Source of the DNA: Citrus sinensis
Taxonomy: Eukaryota > Streptophyta > Magnoliopsida > Sapindales > Rutaceae
Assembly (NCBI RefSeq): GCF_022201045.2
Contig: NC_068559.1
Coordinates: 27,721,501 to 27,785,500, forward strand
Reading direction: 5' to 3'
Length of the DNA: 64,000 bases
A model generated the notes under the pieces. That model saw only the letters and a program-made list of their open reading frames with translations, was not told the origin of the DNA and did not search any database. The position numbers and the translations under genes were made by a program. How positions within the stretch are numbered: the first letter of the stretch is position 1; every line of letters starts with the position of its first letter. This document shows positions 34,861-47,610 of this stretch, in pieces.

Positions 34861-37640
34861 TATTTAAATGGCATTGTTCATGAAAGAGTAAATACTCATT
34901 TAATTCTTATATTTTAACTTAAGCATTCATTTTATTTTTCTATTCTAATAAATATCTTAAAAACCCCCAACTCTTATACTTATTATTTTTTCTTTTAGTA
35001 TAATACACTTCCAACAATATTATTAACATTAATTAATTTACTTGTAAAAAAGTTAATTAGTAAATTAACCAACATTATTTATTAATAAATTACCAATAAA
35101 TATCAATGTGAAAGAACTACTATTTTTTATGATTGATGATACAGCCACAAACTCTTGTATAAATTTATTTCATACAAACTGATGCGGCATTAATTCATTA
35201 GTTGAATGAAAATACAAAATAATATAAATAAATCATGTGGGTTAAGAGATATTTAATTCAACCAATTTTATCATGCCACATAAGTTTGTACAAGAGTTTA
35301 TGACTACATCATTACTTATTTTTTATATACTTGTATAACAATCTTATTAATAATTATTTATAAAAAAATTAATATCAGCCAACTTAAAGGCTTAAAGCAA
35401 TGTTTAATATTCTTATAACAATCTTACTAATAATTATTTTAATAAAGAATTAATTTACCAAACTAATCCTAAAATTAAAATAATAATATGAGTAAATTTT
35501 TATGTTACTTTTATAGTTAATTTGATAAATTATCATGTTTTATTTTTATTAATATTCTAAAAACATAGTTACTGGAATATTATTATAAAAATAAAGAAAA
35601 AATAAGAATAAGAATAAGAATAAAAATGTAACATATTTAATAATAGTACTCCATGGCTGCTCGTACGACCTTAGTGGCGGCTGAGGGGATGAGGAGGTAG
35701 GTTTGGATTATACAAGTTTCTCCCGACTAGTTATTAGTAAATTAAAAAAATAAATGAAGAAAGTGCGGGTGTACTTAGAAGGTTCATCGGCTATCTTAGT
35801 ACCCCCATTCTAAGAAGCAATAGAGTTAAATGTCCGAGGGCAAACGGCCTCCTTAGACCTTAAACATGTCCATGAAGCCGCGCAGTTGAGAGTCCAGAAA
35901 ATTACAGTACCGGCTTCGAGGCAGTATTTTCTTTCAATAAATACTGTGAAACATGAGCAATACAAATTAGAGAGAGAGAGAGAGAGAGAGAGAGCAAATA
36001 ATGTCTGAACTCTCAATAAATGAACTACTTGAAAATTATTCTAAAGACTGTTGTAGTATGAAGTTCAGACTCATAATTTTCATTCCATAATTGTTTCTGC
36101 TAATTATGGAATCTTTAAGTAAAGCACTACGGAACATATTTATTAACTTTGAAGTGTCGAGGGATTATTTTACTAAACTATAATATAGGTGACACTTTTT
36201 TTTTTTTTTTTAATCTAAACAAATTCCTTTCTTCAATATCAAAAAAGAGTGTTTCAAAATATCCAAAACTTTTCAAAAACATACACATGGTGTGTATATA
36301 TATATATATATATAAACCAAATTATGAGGTTCTGAGGAGGAGGCCTTATCTCATTAAAATTTTGAGCGGCTGACACAGATAAATTTTGTTAAGCTACTTA
36401 GGGGGGCAGAATCATGTTGACTTCATGTGGTAAGATAATTTATTTTAATTAGAGTTTTTTTATTATTATTAAACTACAATGTCTTTGTTGAATATCATAC
36501 CTATACAATGTGACCTGTAGGGACATGTGTTTGCATGCCCTTGACTCCTCTCACTTCACTCATTTAATTTTGGCAAATTATTATTACGTCCTTCTTCTTA
36601 TTCTTTAAAAATGACGAGTTTATTCGCACTGCTAAAATGGCTTTTTCTTTGAAATATAATTTTGATTATACGCGTTGCGCATGCACATACAGTTTATAAT
36701 CATGCAAGGGATCGGCAGTCCAGGAGATTAATCAAGATGATTAAATTGTTGAAGACTGACTAACTCAGAATTAATTATTTAGTTAGTTAACAAGAAAATA
36801 TCTACGAACGTTGACAATTTATTAATCTTGATACTTGAGATTCGATTTAAACCTTTGCAAATCTCTCGTTCTCGATCAGCCTCTCGGCAGTTCACTTAAT
36901 AACGATGTAAACAGCAGCAACATGAGTTTATTAAGTCTTGAGAACAAATTGAACGTAGTCAAAAACTTGTTAAAATGCTCAGCATTAATTAACAATAATA
37001 ATTATTATAATAATTTTTTTGAAAGAAAAAAAAAAGAAAAAAAAAAAAGCTAGCAATATTTTCATGGGGCTGCCGCAACAACTTTATGTATGCGCATCCT
37101 GAAGCGAACTGCATTTTCAAATAATTATATTGGTGTGGGGCAAATCGGTCACGTGCTAGCGGCTTTTTGCTCCAAGGTTTGACCACATTGCGGGTCCACT
37201 TCCTCAGTTTCTGGTTTAAGAGAAATTGACAGAAGATCGACAGGCATCACAATTTCAGACTCAGTCCCCGAATTTTCAAATTTTGGCCCTGATAATGCGT
37301 CTTTTATTTTATTCTACTCAAAAGTATCATTATCAGCTACATCTCATATAGTGATCTTTTTGTCAATTTAACAGTATAGAAGCCATGGCCATCGTCAGGG
37401 AGTGAGTACATCAACCCAAAATTAATTGGTCGACAACTCTAGAGACCTTTTTACTTTTATTACATGATCAATCAGAGTACTTTAATTGATAGTTGATTCA
37501 ACTTGAAAAGGGTTTATATAGCATGAAGCTAAACTAAACCCTATAGAGATACATATATAGAGAAGAAGAAGAGAGAACTATATATAACAAATAAAAGAGT
37601 AGAGAAAATTAATTAAAAGCGTTCTAATAACTAAATAGAA
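34861..37640. other. Intergenic with AT-rich repeats, no gene supported
   Basis: About 2.8 kb, strongly AT-rich. It contains a weak inverted-repeat element (35110-35320), a (GA)n tract at 35970-35994, a (TA)n tract at 36295-36314 and A/T runs. No coding region was recognised. Confidence 0.55.
35110..35320. repeat. Imperfect inverted-repeat (MITE-like) unit
   Basis: The left arm, around GATACAGCCACAAACTCTTG, aligns to the reverse complement of the right arm around GATGTAGTCATAAACTCTTG, with further matches inside (TGxGGCAT, GTTGAAT). The ends are not defined and there is no clear target duplication. Confidence 0.4.
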
Positions 37641-38263
37641 TTACATAAGCAAACTCCTAATGATTGCTGCCTCGGCACTGTTGCTGTCTATTGAAGCCAA
37701 CAGCTCAGATAGCCTATCGCTTAGATCATCAACTTCTCGGTGTAAGCTTCTAATATAATCGCAAGTTTCCTGTAATATCTTCGAAGCAGATACCTGCAGC
37801 ATGTCCATTTAGATTTCATATATGAAAAAGATTATGGATAATTTCAAATTTGAAAACCAAAATGTGCAGAGATACGTAAAAAATAATGAAATTCTAATAT
37901 ATAGGAGAACATATATTAGTGCCACACCCCATCAACTTGTTGCACCACCAGATATTAAATAAATGAGGCTATGAGAATATTGTCTCCAAATCAAAAACCA
38001 AATAAAAACCACACAAAATTTGAATTCATCATGCACAGATATGCAGAGAGAAAAAGAGGAAATTAACTAAGATTCAAGAGGAAAAGAAAAAGAAAAAGAC
38101 CAAACTAAAAGCAGGAAGCTGGCTAGGTAATTACCTTGTCGGAACGCCTGCTGCGAAGCTCAGGAATAAGCTGTTGCAACTTGGAAACAAGATCGCCAAT
38201 CTGATCGTCACTGATCCTCGAAACACCTGACGACTGCCTAGACCGCGATCTTCTGCTAGACAT
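37641..38263 (-). CDS. Atypical bHLH protein of the PRE/ILI family
   Basis: Two exons on the minus strand (38263-38135 and 37793-37641) encode 93 residues. The sequence begins [12 protein letters not shown] and ends AAIIRSLLM, both diagnostic of the PACLOBUTRAZOL RESISTANCE (PRE)/ILI small HLH proteins as I know them. The HLH (about 19-65) has helix 1 [20 protein letters not shown] and helix 2 [22 protein letters not shown], but no DNA-binding basic region with the required Glu and Arg. Such proteins do not bind DNA themselves. They titrate inhibitory bHLH partners and promote cell elongation downstream of brassinosteroid, gibberellin and auxin. The intron position, between SDK and the second helix, is the one usual for the family. 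Which PRE member it is cannot be told by eye. Confidence 0.93.
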
Positions 38264-40472
38264 TGTTAGTTAAAATATAAATATATAACAAGTGTCAAAA
38301 ACAAATGACTAGCTGATTAAATTAATTAAGGAGGTAGAGTGGTATTTTTTTTTAAAAAAAAATTTGGTGGGTGTTTTGAGACAAGCTGCAGACGAGGATT
38401 TGGATAGATGAAGAAGACAAGTGAAGTGAGTAATGCATGGGATGGGAGAAAGAAGTGGGATGAGGGCTTGTTATTAAATAGGGTTATTGAGAAAGAAAGA
38501 GACTACGAGAGAGAGAGAATCCCAAGTAATAAATGAGAAATACACCATACTGTCCTTCTCTGTGTGTCTCAAAACTGGGGTTAGAGTTCAAGTGGGTTAA
38601 TACAATTTTGCTTCTTTATCCGCCAGCGACCCGGCCCTCTCTGTGCCTCTATCAGCACACAAGCGCACGTTATCTAGTTACTCTCTGTCATTTTGATCCC
38701 TTTTTAATTATTCAATTCTCATTCATACGTATACATGGTTATTATTTTTTTTTTTTTTTTGAAGAAAAAATAATTTTCATTTAACCAAAGTTGATTACTC
38801 AGGCCGCATATCTGCAAGCCATATTTGTGTAGAACTTGAGAATTATGGGGGTGAAATTGTTGACCAGTCAGATATCTATCTCCATGCTCTTCCATAATTT
38901 TGAGTTACAGACATAACACGTGTCGTCTCGTAATCTCTGCTTTACATTACACCGAACCGGATTCTTCGGCCTGATTTCCTTTGCTTATGTTATTACTTAC
39001 ATTCAATATTAAATATTAATATTATCTCTAAAACGGAACCTTTTTGGGGCATAGAATCTCACTTCCTAAATGTGATCATCTCATCTCACTTAGATGCAGA
39101 TTTATTAATAATTAATCAGATCTTGTGTGTGTTTTGTTTTCTTTTGATTATAGAAATTGTGTCTGTTTCTGTTTTCATGTAAAGCCCGTTACGTCTAGGT
39201 AACTTGTGCAGGGTAAATGTTGAGCATTACATGTAAGCACGTGACTGAGATATTTAGCAACTTTTTCCGGCGAGATTCCCGGCATAAGTCGGCTTGTCGA
39301 TGAAAATTGAAGCACTTGGAACAAACATTTGGATTTTGTATCATTTGTTCAACAGCAACCCCATTTCCCTTTTACAGATGGCGAGTGTTTCTTAAGCATA
39401 ACTGGTCACTCAAGTCTGAATAATAAGAAGATAAGAGACTAAAATATTAATGTGTATTTTACCATAAAACAAAAAAAAAATATATATATATATATATAAT
39501 GAATCTCTCTTTTAAAGTTGCAAGTAAAAGGAACAAAATTATTATTCTACCACTATCATGTTTCGCAATTACTGGATCATGTAATTAAGAACTCTGACTA
39601 TAGCCCATTCCTTAAACCTGAAGAAATTAGGAACATATATATGTGTGTGCGTGGGGTCGACACACGCTACTAGATCATGTATGAATTGATCTGACCACTT
39701 CATTGACTCGTCCAAAGATTTAATTTATGGATTATTATTTGGAAACTATATATCCTTAATTAAACTTCAATAAAAACTAATCCAGCACGTAACGTTTGGA
39801 TGCCAAACAGCTGATCAATGTCTCCGGGACCTAGCTACAGGTCAACAACACGATAGATTCGGCCAAATTCAATGGTAATTAGGTTTCACTGCGAGTGTGT
39901 GTGCGCGGGCGTCCAGTGTGTGCATGTTTTGGTCGCTGCACTGGTATGGGTAGAGCTCGCATGTGCAATCCATATATATAAACAGAACAGCTAGAAGAAA
40001 TAAGCCGGCACTTGCGCCGCGACATGAACTGTAAACAGCATTAATTTGCTCGATCTGATGATGTCTAGATGCATGGTTCAAAGTGCCGGATATGTTGCAT
40101 TTAGGTTTGTTTGTCAAAGAACTACTTGCTCCATTGCCTTGGAGAAAACGGAAGATACATTATTTTGACGTTATGGTCTTCCCCGTCACTGTTGCTTGGT
40201 GATTTGACCTCAAGCGTCAAGATTCAATCATAATTCATGATAAATTTTAGCTCTGCCGAGCTCTACATCTGTTGCAAGACCTAAGGATATTCTCAGATGT
40301 AGGTGTCATCAAATTTCTTTTATGTGGAGATGCTGTTAAGTAACATGGTTTAATAACATATCTTTATTAATTCTATTAAATCATATGATGTAATAATATA
40401 TCTGCATAAAAAAGAAAAAAAAGAAAAAAAAAAGCGGTTCACAGGAGATCTCTTCGAATACTCACCTCTGAT
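38264..40472. other. Intergenic; promoter side of the PRE gene at left
   Basis: The first 250 bases contain the leader and probable core promoter of the PRE gene (TATTTAATA on the minus strand at about 38472-38480). Further right are T-runs (38743-38760) and a (TA)n tract near 39480-39498. No gene was recognised. Confidence 0.5.
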
Positions 40473-41350
40473 TAGGGATGGCAATGGGCACCGCCCGCAG
40501 CGGGTTTGTCATTACCAAACCCAAACCCGCACAAAATTTAAATTACCAAACCCACCCGCAATCCGCAGCGGGTTTTAATTTTTTTTAAAAAACCCACCCG
40601 CAGCGGGTTTTAACAATTACCAAACCCGCAATGGTATCCGGCGGATTTTTTGCGGGTTTCCGTATTTAAAATCACAAATATTTAATATATAAATTTATAA
40701 TAATAACCTCAAGTTCCATATAACATATTCAATTTTATATTTAAACAGTGTAAATGAAAAATTAAAATTTCCACATCAATTCAACACAAATTCTCAAATT
40801 TAAGTATAAATTATACAAATCTATTTAAAAAACACAAACTAATATCTAAAAATAATAATTACATTTCATATTATCATTTAAAACAAGATCAAAGAGAATA
40901 TATTTATTTTATTCACCACCATAAGCACCCATCTAACACAATGCCTAAAATAATAATTAAGATTAATATTTTCAAATACTAATTCGAAGGGAAATGCCTT
41001 TAGTTTTCTTTAGGTTATGACTTTAGAATAAGAGATGAGCCATATACACACATACACAACTTTGAGCCTTTTGCTATTTGGTAATTTGATTAATTACATT
41101 ATTTTCTTTATATATTTTTATATTTAAATTAAATTAAAAATATTTGAAAAAAATTATTGCGGGTTTGGTGGATATCCATGCGGGTATCCACCGGGTATAA
41201 GGTTAATACCAAACCCACCCGCATCCATATGCGGGTTTTAATTTATAATACTAAACCCGCCCGCAACGGATAAAATTACCCGCAACGGGCGGGTTTTGGC
41301 GGGTGAGTTTGGGCGGGTTTGCGGGTTTGCGGGTATAATTGCCATCCCTA
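40473..41350. mobile_element. Non-autonomous hAT element (878 bp) with 8-bp target duplication
   Basis: The element starts TAGGGATGGCAAT and ends ATTGCCATCCCTA, a perfect 13-bp terminal inverted repeat. CCTCTGAT lies directly on both sides (40465-40472 and 41351-41358). An 8-bp duplication with TAGGG-type termini defines the hAT superfamily. Both ends, about 200 bases each, are packed with subterminal ACCCGC/GCGGGT motifs, while the central 450 bases are very AT-rich. There is no ORF for transposase, so it would be moved by an enzyme from elsewhere. The perfect duplication and near-perfect ends suggest recent activity. Confidence 0.93.
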
Positions 41351-41534
41351 CCTCTGATGGCCTTATCCTAATTGAATTTGCACAGCCACCAAGCACGTGA
41401 CAGTAGTTGGCCATTCATGAAATTAAACCCACGATACCAACGCATCAACTTTTATACATACATATTCCTTAATAAAATTTAAGTTTTTTGAAATCAATAA
41501 GTACTGAAAATTGGCTAGGAACATGTGTAACACT

Positions 41535-41740
41535 AGCAAGTTTCATTATTTTTAATGAAACTATATAAAACTATATAACTATCAAGTTTCATTAATTGAT
41601 AAAATTTATATAACTATCAAGTTTATATAAAATTTATATAACTATCAAGTTTCATTAATTGATAAAATTTATAAAACTATATAAAATTTATTTCTTCTTT
41701 GTATATATAAAAATATATAACTATCAAGTTTCATTAATTG
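41535..41740 (+). repeat. AT-rich minisatellite, unit near 35-60 bp
   Basis: ACTATCAAGTTTCATTAATT recurs about four times, joined by GATAAAATTTATATA-type spacers of variable length. The higher-order units are imperfect. Confidence 0.75.
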
Positions 41741-43987
41741 TTACTCTCATTCTATCTCCAAGAAATTATTTTTTTTTTAAAAAAAAAATTGTTATTCTAA
41801 TACTTGTTCTGCGAAAAGGAAAGTAAAAATACTTTAGGGTCCTAGGAAAATGGTCTGGCTCTGCCTAGCTCATATACAGATACCGTTCAATATGCCAGTT
41901 AATAAATTCGTATAGATACTCTTCAATCATCCTAATAATTGATCATTAGCGTACGGAATTGGACCAATTGGCCACTAATTAGCTGTAGTTGCACTAGACT
42001 ACTAGAGTTGCTCATATAAATTTTTTATGTCCTGTGCTATAATCAGAAAAACTGCATACGTGGTTTGCTCTTATGACTTATGAGGGCTCTATACTAATTT
42101 GTCACAAAATCCAAATATGATCCTTGGATCATCAATAATGCCAAAACGCTCACATGAATATTTATGGCATTGGTCAATGCCAATTATTATAAGAACAAGG
42201 GCATCAGCTAGCCGTAAGGGTCATTTGCATTCCATTGGCTCACCGATTTTTGTAGTTCAAAACCGTGACACGCCTCCGCAATATTTATTTACGTGTCCTT
42301 TCCATGCAATTCGCCTTCGCCGTCACTTAAAAATTGCAAATAAATTTTCAACCAAAGATCCTCATGTATTGCAATAATTGGACCCTTCAGTCCGAGTGAC
42401 CACCCTCTGACCTCAAGAAATAATGTAAAAGAAAAGTGAACTTTTGAGTCACTGCTTAGTGCAGTGCAAGCATCACGTTTTAAAATGCAAACGCGAGGTT
42501 ACGCCATGCATATCCATCTAATTATAAATCAGTTTTAAGTTATAATTAGATAGTAATGTCTAACTGTATTGTTAAATTCGCTGTTAAAATATGTGAATGC
42601 GAAACATAACAGTACCATTTAATTCTGTAGTATCCGATATATGAAATTATTTTTGTTATTTTTCATTTTTCTTTCATAATATAGTAAGAGCGAGCTTCGC
42701 TAAGGTTCCAGAAATGAATCTGTATTAAGATGGAACAGCAGCCATGGCCCATGAACATTTGCTTTATGCTCATCATGCAATTGTTGGGATTTTTGTCTTC
42801 TTGTTGTATATCATCCATTTGCAATTTAGCAGTCAATTCGCTGAGCTGACCCAACAAGAAACCTAGAAAGACAAGAAGACACAACTACGTGGTTAAAAAT
42901 TAAGTTGAAAAAAAAAAACCTTTTTCATCAACATCCGCCGCCCCCCCCCCCCCCCCCCCCAAAAAAAAAGAAGGGGTCGGCATAACTTTCATCCACATAT
43001 GGGACTCAAAATCAAGTGGTGCCCAAAAATGTTGATTATTGTTCGCAGAAGCATTTTAATCGCATGAATATAATATAAAGTACATGTTCTCATTGCTTAC
43101 CAATCGTTTGCTACAGCCTATAGCAAGATAATAAACTCCATCAAGCACATTGTTAGAAACAATTTCTTCGCCTCTAATGTAGCTATTATAAAAGACTAAT
43201 GTGTGTTCTTAGCTAATAACTTCATCTATGCAGCATCATAGTGCTGTGATTTGTTAATGAAGTTGCTTCTCAGACGGGATATTTATATAGCTTATATCTT
43301 CATCAAAGTAACATGGTAGTGTTGTAATTTTGTTAATGAAGTTGCTTCTCAGATGGGAAATGATTGTTCTGAATAGGCGACAAGTCAATCAGTCCGCATT
43401 CCACAAAGGTAAAACAGAAGTCAGAAGAAAGTCCTTCAGGCTTCAGCTTGCTGTGGCTACAACAAGCCAACAAGAGGAGACAAAATCCAAATTTGGTCAG
43501 TCTAGTGAAAATGTAGTTTTGTTACCATTTACGGCAGGCAGCACATGTTATGTTTCTGGGAATTGAAATTTCACTCAATGTTCATTGGACGGTGCAAAAA
43601 GAATAGTACAGACAAATGAAACGCTTAGTTAAATAAGGTCACAGTCACTGTCTGTAAATGATTGCTTTCGTTGCCTGATTATGCATGTGATTATTGTTCC
43701 CATATGTAGGGACATGGCTTCCGGTCAATTTCTTGATAAATAAATAAAAATCTAAAACAATTTTGGCTTCAAATTGAAGCTCTAAAAGAAGAAATATATA
43801 AAGTTTCTAAAGAAAACAATGAGCTTCATAGTTCCATACCGTATCAGGGGATATGGATTTCTTTTCTTCCAGCGCTGAATGACCCAACTCCAATGTTGCG
43901 TCTAACTCTAAACAAGCAAGTGAGCTTAATAGCTTACTCCAATGATGGAATTTCACTTTCTTGCCGATCAACCTCTTGCTTGTTAAA
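41741..43987. other. Intergenic, no gene supported; long C-homopolymer
   Basis: It contains an uninterrupted C run at 42941-42960 followed by an A run, where sequence length is unreliable. A frame at 43330-43566 (RRQVNQSAFHKGKTEVRRKSFR) and another near 43758-43845 (a Lys/Glu-rich coiled-coil-like stretch) look protein-like but match nothing I can name. They may be relics. The right edge holds the 3' UTR of the cyclophilin gene. Confidence 0.45.
43220..43360 (+). repeat. Imperfect tandem duplication of about 63 bp
   Basis: Units 43220-43282 and 43299-43360 share TTGTTAATGAAGTTGCTTCT followed by CAGAnGGGA, and a diverged CTTCATC-AGTGnTGT part. They are separated by 16 bases. Confidence 0.6.
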
Positions 43988-46171
43988 TCATGGGAAGCAT
44001 TTCATTCTCTGCAAAAGGATGGGACCTGTTTCATATTTACTCAAGAACGCACATCATGGAATCAATTTAAGTGCAATGGAACTCCGAATCACCTGTCTTT
44101 CAATTTCAATGACAGATGCAGTTAGCCTTCGTTTCAAAACTGACCTCTCTTTTTCACAGATCTCCATCTCTGTATCTGAAACAAGTAACAGTCACAGTTA
44201 TACTTGCAATGATTGAATATCATTTTCTTAGTTTACCACTAACTTACACTCTTGATTAATTCTCACCATAATAATATTATGAATTTATCCAATTTTGGCT
44301 CATTAGAATAAGATACAACAAACTAAACTAGAAACAGAATGCTTATATCTTACCATAATAATATGATGAATGGATTGTGATGCGCTCAGTCGGCTGGAAG
44401 CGAAAAAAAGAAAGAATATTTAGCTCTGTGCTAAGGAAGCAGTGAAGCAAAGTTGACAATAATGAATTGGTATAATCATCAAAAGTAGAATAATACTCAA
44501 ATAAGATTAGAGAAAAGAGCAAGCCTGATTTATTATACGCTACTCGTTATGTTTGTTAAAACACACTGAAGTCAAGAGACAACAGACAATTTCTTCATTC
44601 TACCTCTAGCTGTTTGCGTATTGTAAAGTAAGAGGAATTCACCTTGCTAGTCAATTTCAGTCCAATAACGGCATAATGTTAAGGGACGAAACACGTAATC
44701 ATGCACCACAGTGACCTAGAAGTCTGATAAATTAGGACTTAAGTTCAAGGAACAACCATAATGCAGCTCCCTATACCAACCAAATCCACATGACCTCACT
44801 ATTTCTCTTCTTTGTTAATTAGAAGAAAATGGCAGCATCTGAAACTATAAACAGAAAATTTCCACAATGACAAACTTAGTAACAGATGCAACCAGATATT
44901 AGTGCCATTCATCTTTGTGTTAAAAATTTCAGTCTAGAGGATGGTCCACCATTACGTTAAGCATGATTGCATGAATATAGTGGAAGTATATTTAGAAGCA
45001 TACCATCACAAAGATCCCCTCTTTACGTGTAGGGAGTCCCTCAAGCGTTCTCAAAGTTTCATCGCCTTTAGTAACTTTACCAAATACTGCGTACTGGACA
45101 GCATCAATGCAATCAATCCAACAGCAAAGATAACATATGAGAACATCCTTTGGAAATGATTTTTCAAGCATACCTGACCATCAAGATGGGGAGCATCTCC
45201 AAGAAGTATTGAAAACGAGGACGCTGCACTGTTTGGATCAGAATACCTAAAAACCAATGCAAAATGTGATGCTCGAATATCATATCAAATTCAAGTATTT
45301 GCTGAGGTCAAGGAAATATTCAATTGAAAAGTAACCGTAACAGTTAGGGAAGCAAAATCACACTGGCTAAACCTCCAATTGCACATATTTCCATAGCATA
45401 TGAAATTTGAAAACACAGATGACTATCCAAAACAAATCTGATGAAGGGAATGTTAGGGACTTGTGTACTTTGATAATGAATAGACACACTTATAATTGGA
45501 CTGCTAACATGTTTAACATCACTAAATTCACCAATAACAACCGTACATTAAAAGTCGCAGCAACTCAATCCCAAACATCCTTCGGAGAAATGGGGGTAAA
45601 AAGAAAAAGGAGGACATCACCTTCCCATTGAAAGAATGCCTCTGACATGTTTAACATCACTAAATTCACCGATAACAGTTTTTTCAGCCTCTACACGTTG
45701 CACTTCATTCATAGGAGCTGACCGCCCACCCACAACATCAGCTACTTGTGCAACAAACCCTTTATCAACCTTCATTGAAGTAATAAAAAATTAACCACAA
45801 CCCACATTACAAAATTGGACTTTTATTGTTTATAAATCAAAATTCAAGCATTAGTACCCGGAAAAAGTGATTGGTGTTATAACAACCGAGACGAACAAGT
45901 TTGAATATGTGATCAACTGTTTGAGGTGCAACACTCGGATAGAACCCAAATTCAATATCTCCATAATTTGTCTGCATTGCATCAAAATTTTACAATATTG
46001 ATCATGCGGCCGGGTCACTCAGACTCAGACCATTCAAGAAAAAAAGAACCAAGGAAATGAAATCAAAACCTGAAAGACAACGCGAGCTGAGCCGAGCTGG
46101 GGATCCTCCTGGGACGAGGCGGTAGCAATAAGAGCAATTAACGTCAAAGAGATCCTAATCACATTCAACAT
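43988..46171 (-). CDS. CYP23: Secretory-pathway cyclophilin, CYP23 type (peptidyl-prolyl isomerase fold)
   Basis: Eight exons on the minus strand give 223 codons: 46171-46070, 45971-45858, 45769-45621, 45246-45174, 45093-45004, 44393-44354, 44175-44093 and 44008-43988. All are GT-AG with closed phases. The last exon codes only RMKCFP and stop, which matches the conserved tail of the family. Residues 1-20 form a signal peptide. The cyclophilin domain (about 29-190) has HFFRVDKGFVAQ (69-80), so the catalytic Arg and the FxxQ are kept. The cyclosporin-contact Trp position reads H in APHLDGQ, and the His before VFGKV is Tyr (GQYAVFGKV). Isomerase activity may therefore be low and cyclosporin binding poor. 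A charged helix (EMEICEKERSVLKRRL) closes the protein. Role in plants is little known. Confidence 0.93.
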
Positions 46172-47594
46172 TTTATCTCTATGTTATGGCTTCCGATGAT
46201 AACCTAAATTTCGTCAAGCTTTTAGACTAATTTGAAATGACGCAAACATTAGTTAGTCCATCGGCGCAGAAAGAAGCGGAAATGGCGAAAATAACCTTAC
46301 TCCTGGAGATGTCTGGGCCTCTCTGGTGGGCTAAATGGGCTTTCATTTTGTTTCATTAGTCTATTTATCAATTGTAGAGGCCCCTTTCCGCTTCTTAGAT
46401 ACACCCCACCCCACCCCACTTTCATGCATTCAAAGGAAGGGATGGATATGGACCTCCTCATTACACGAGGTGCTTGAAGAGTCCTTCTGCCTAGTGCCTA
46501 CTCTAGCATAATAATATTCAAAGGCCCTTTCTGGTAACCCACCCATTCTTTGTTCCGACTTCCGACCCGGCTCACAATTAACACTCATTACCATATCCAC
46601 AATACAACAACGTCGAGTACAGCGGCGTCCATTCTTTGCAATAATTTGGGAAAGTCGAAAGTGAGAACTCAGGGGTTATACTATCGGTATAACTAAGAGG
46701 TACAGTGATTAGCAGTGTGCAGAAGGACATAGTAGACTAGCCAACAGTCATCTCCGTTATCATTTGAATTTTCTAAATTACTCAGTAAAATCTACAAGTT
46801 ATTTTTGGATAAGAGTTTGATGCCGAGCTGAACTCTTACTAAGTAATGAATCGAGGGTTATTAGATAAAAAAATGAAAAATTTAAAATACATACTAATTT
46901 TAAATTTAGTACTCAATAGAAACTCAGCTTATCACTAAATCATGATCCACTACTTTTATGTGTGGTTAAACTTTCTTATTTTTGTATTTAGTGCAAAATC
47001 AAAATTAAAACATAAATCGTTAATCATTATCAACTGCCTCGCTCACATCCATAAAGGAATAGCAGCAAGGAATAACATTTATTCATTTTCAAGTGGAGGT
47101 GGAAAATGCATAAGCATAAGCAATTAGTTAGTTAACACCAGGAGCCAATTGCGTGAATGGTATCAAACCATCAATTATGCTAAGCATTTTCTAAGAGGTT
47201 CCAAAATTAATCCCATGTACCTCAAAGTACATTTTCACGTAACGGGATCGAGCGTAATAAATTAATTACACTCGTAACTTTTCATTTGTGATGGCTCAAA
47301 TTCTGCCACATAAGAGCCGGCCTTCCATTTTTAGCCACCACAGATAGCTTATCAGAGAATAAGGCACATTTTATAAAAACAAAGTTCTGTGAATTTATTC
47401 CATGCTCAGTTGCCCACAGTAACTGTAAACAGAACCCGCACTTTTTGTACTCCATAAAGAATCTGATTCTTGTTCTGGGCCTGCTGCTAAATCATGGCAT
47501 CTCTCTCCATTTTGCCTCTTAGCATAAATCTTCTGTGGATTTACTCGCGGAAAAGATACCCATACCCTGAAAAGTTTTGTCATATTAGACTAAT
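46172..47594. other. Intergenic, cyclophilin 5' region
   Basis: The left part is the promoter and leader of the cyclophilin gene. The remainder has no recognised gene. The frame opening at 47494 that runs into the LINE is host flank and not part of the LINE protein. Confidence 0.55.
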
Positions 47595-47610
47595 AAACCA
47601 CGCCGTAATT

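Noticed and set aside
37220..37245. TTGACAGAAGAT, the first 12 bases of a miR156/157-type microRNA
   Set aside because: The match stops after 12 bases and no pairing star strand is visible within 150 bases on either side.
43230..43250. ATGCAGCATCAT, resembling the reverse complement of miR172
   Set aside because: Only 12 bases match. The segment belongs to a tandem duplication whose second unit lacks the motif.
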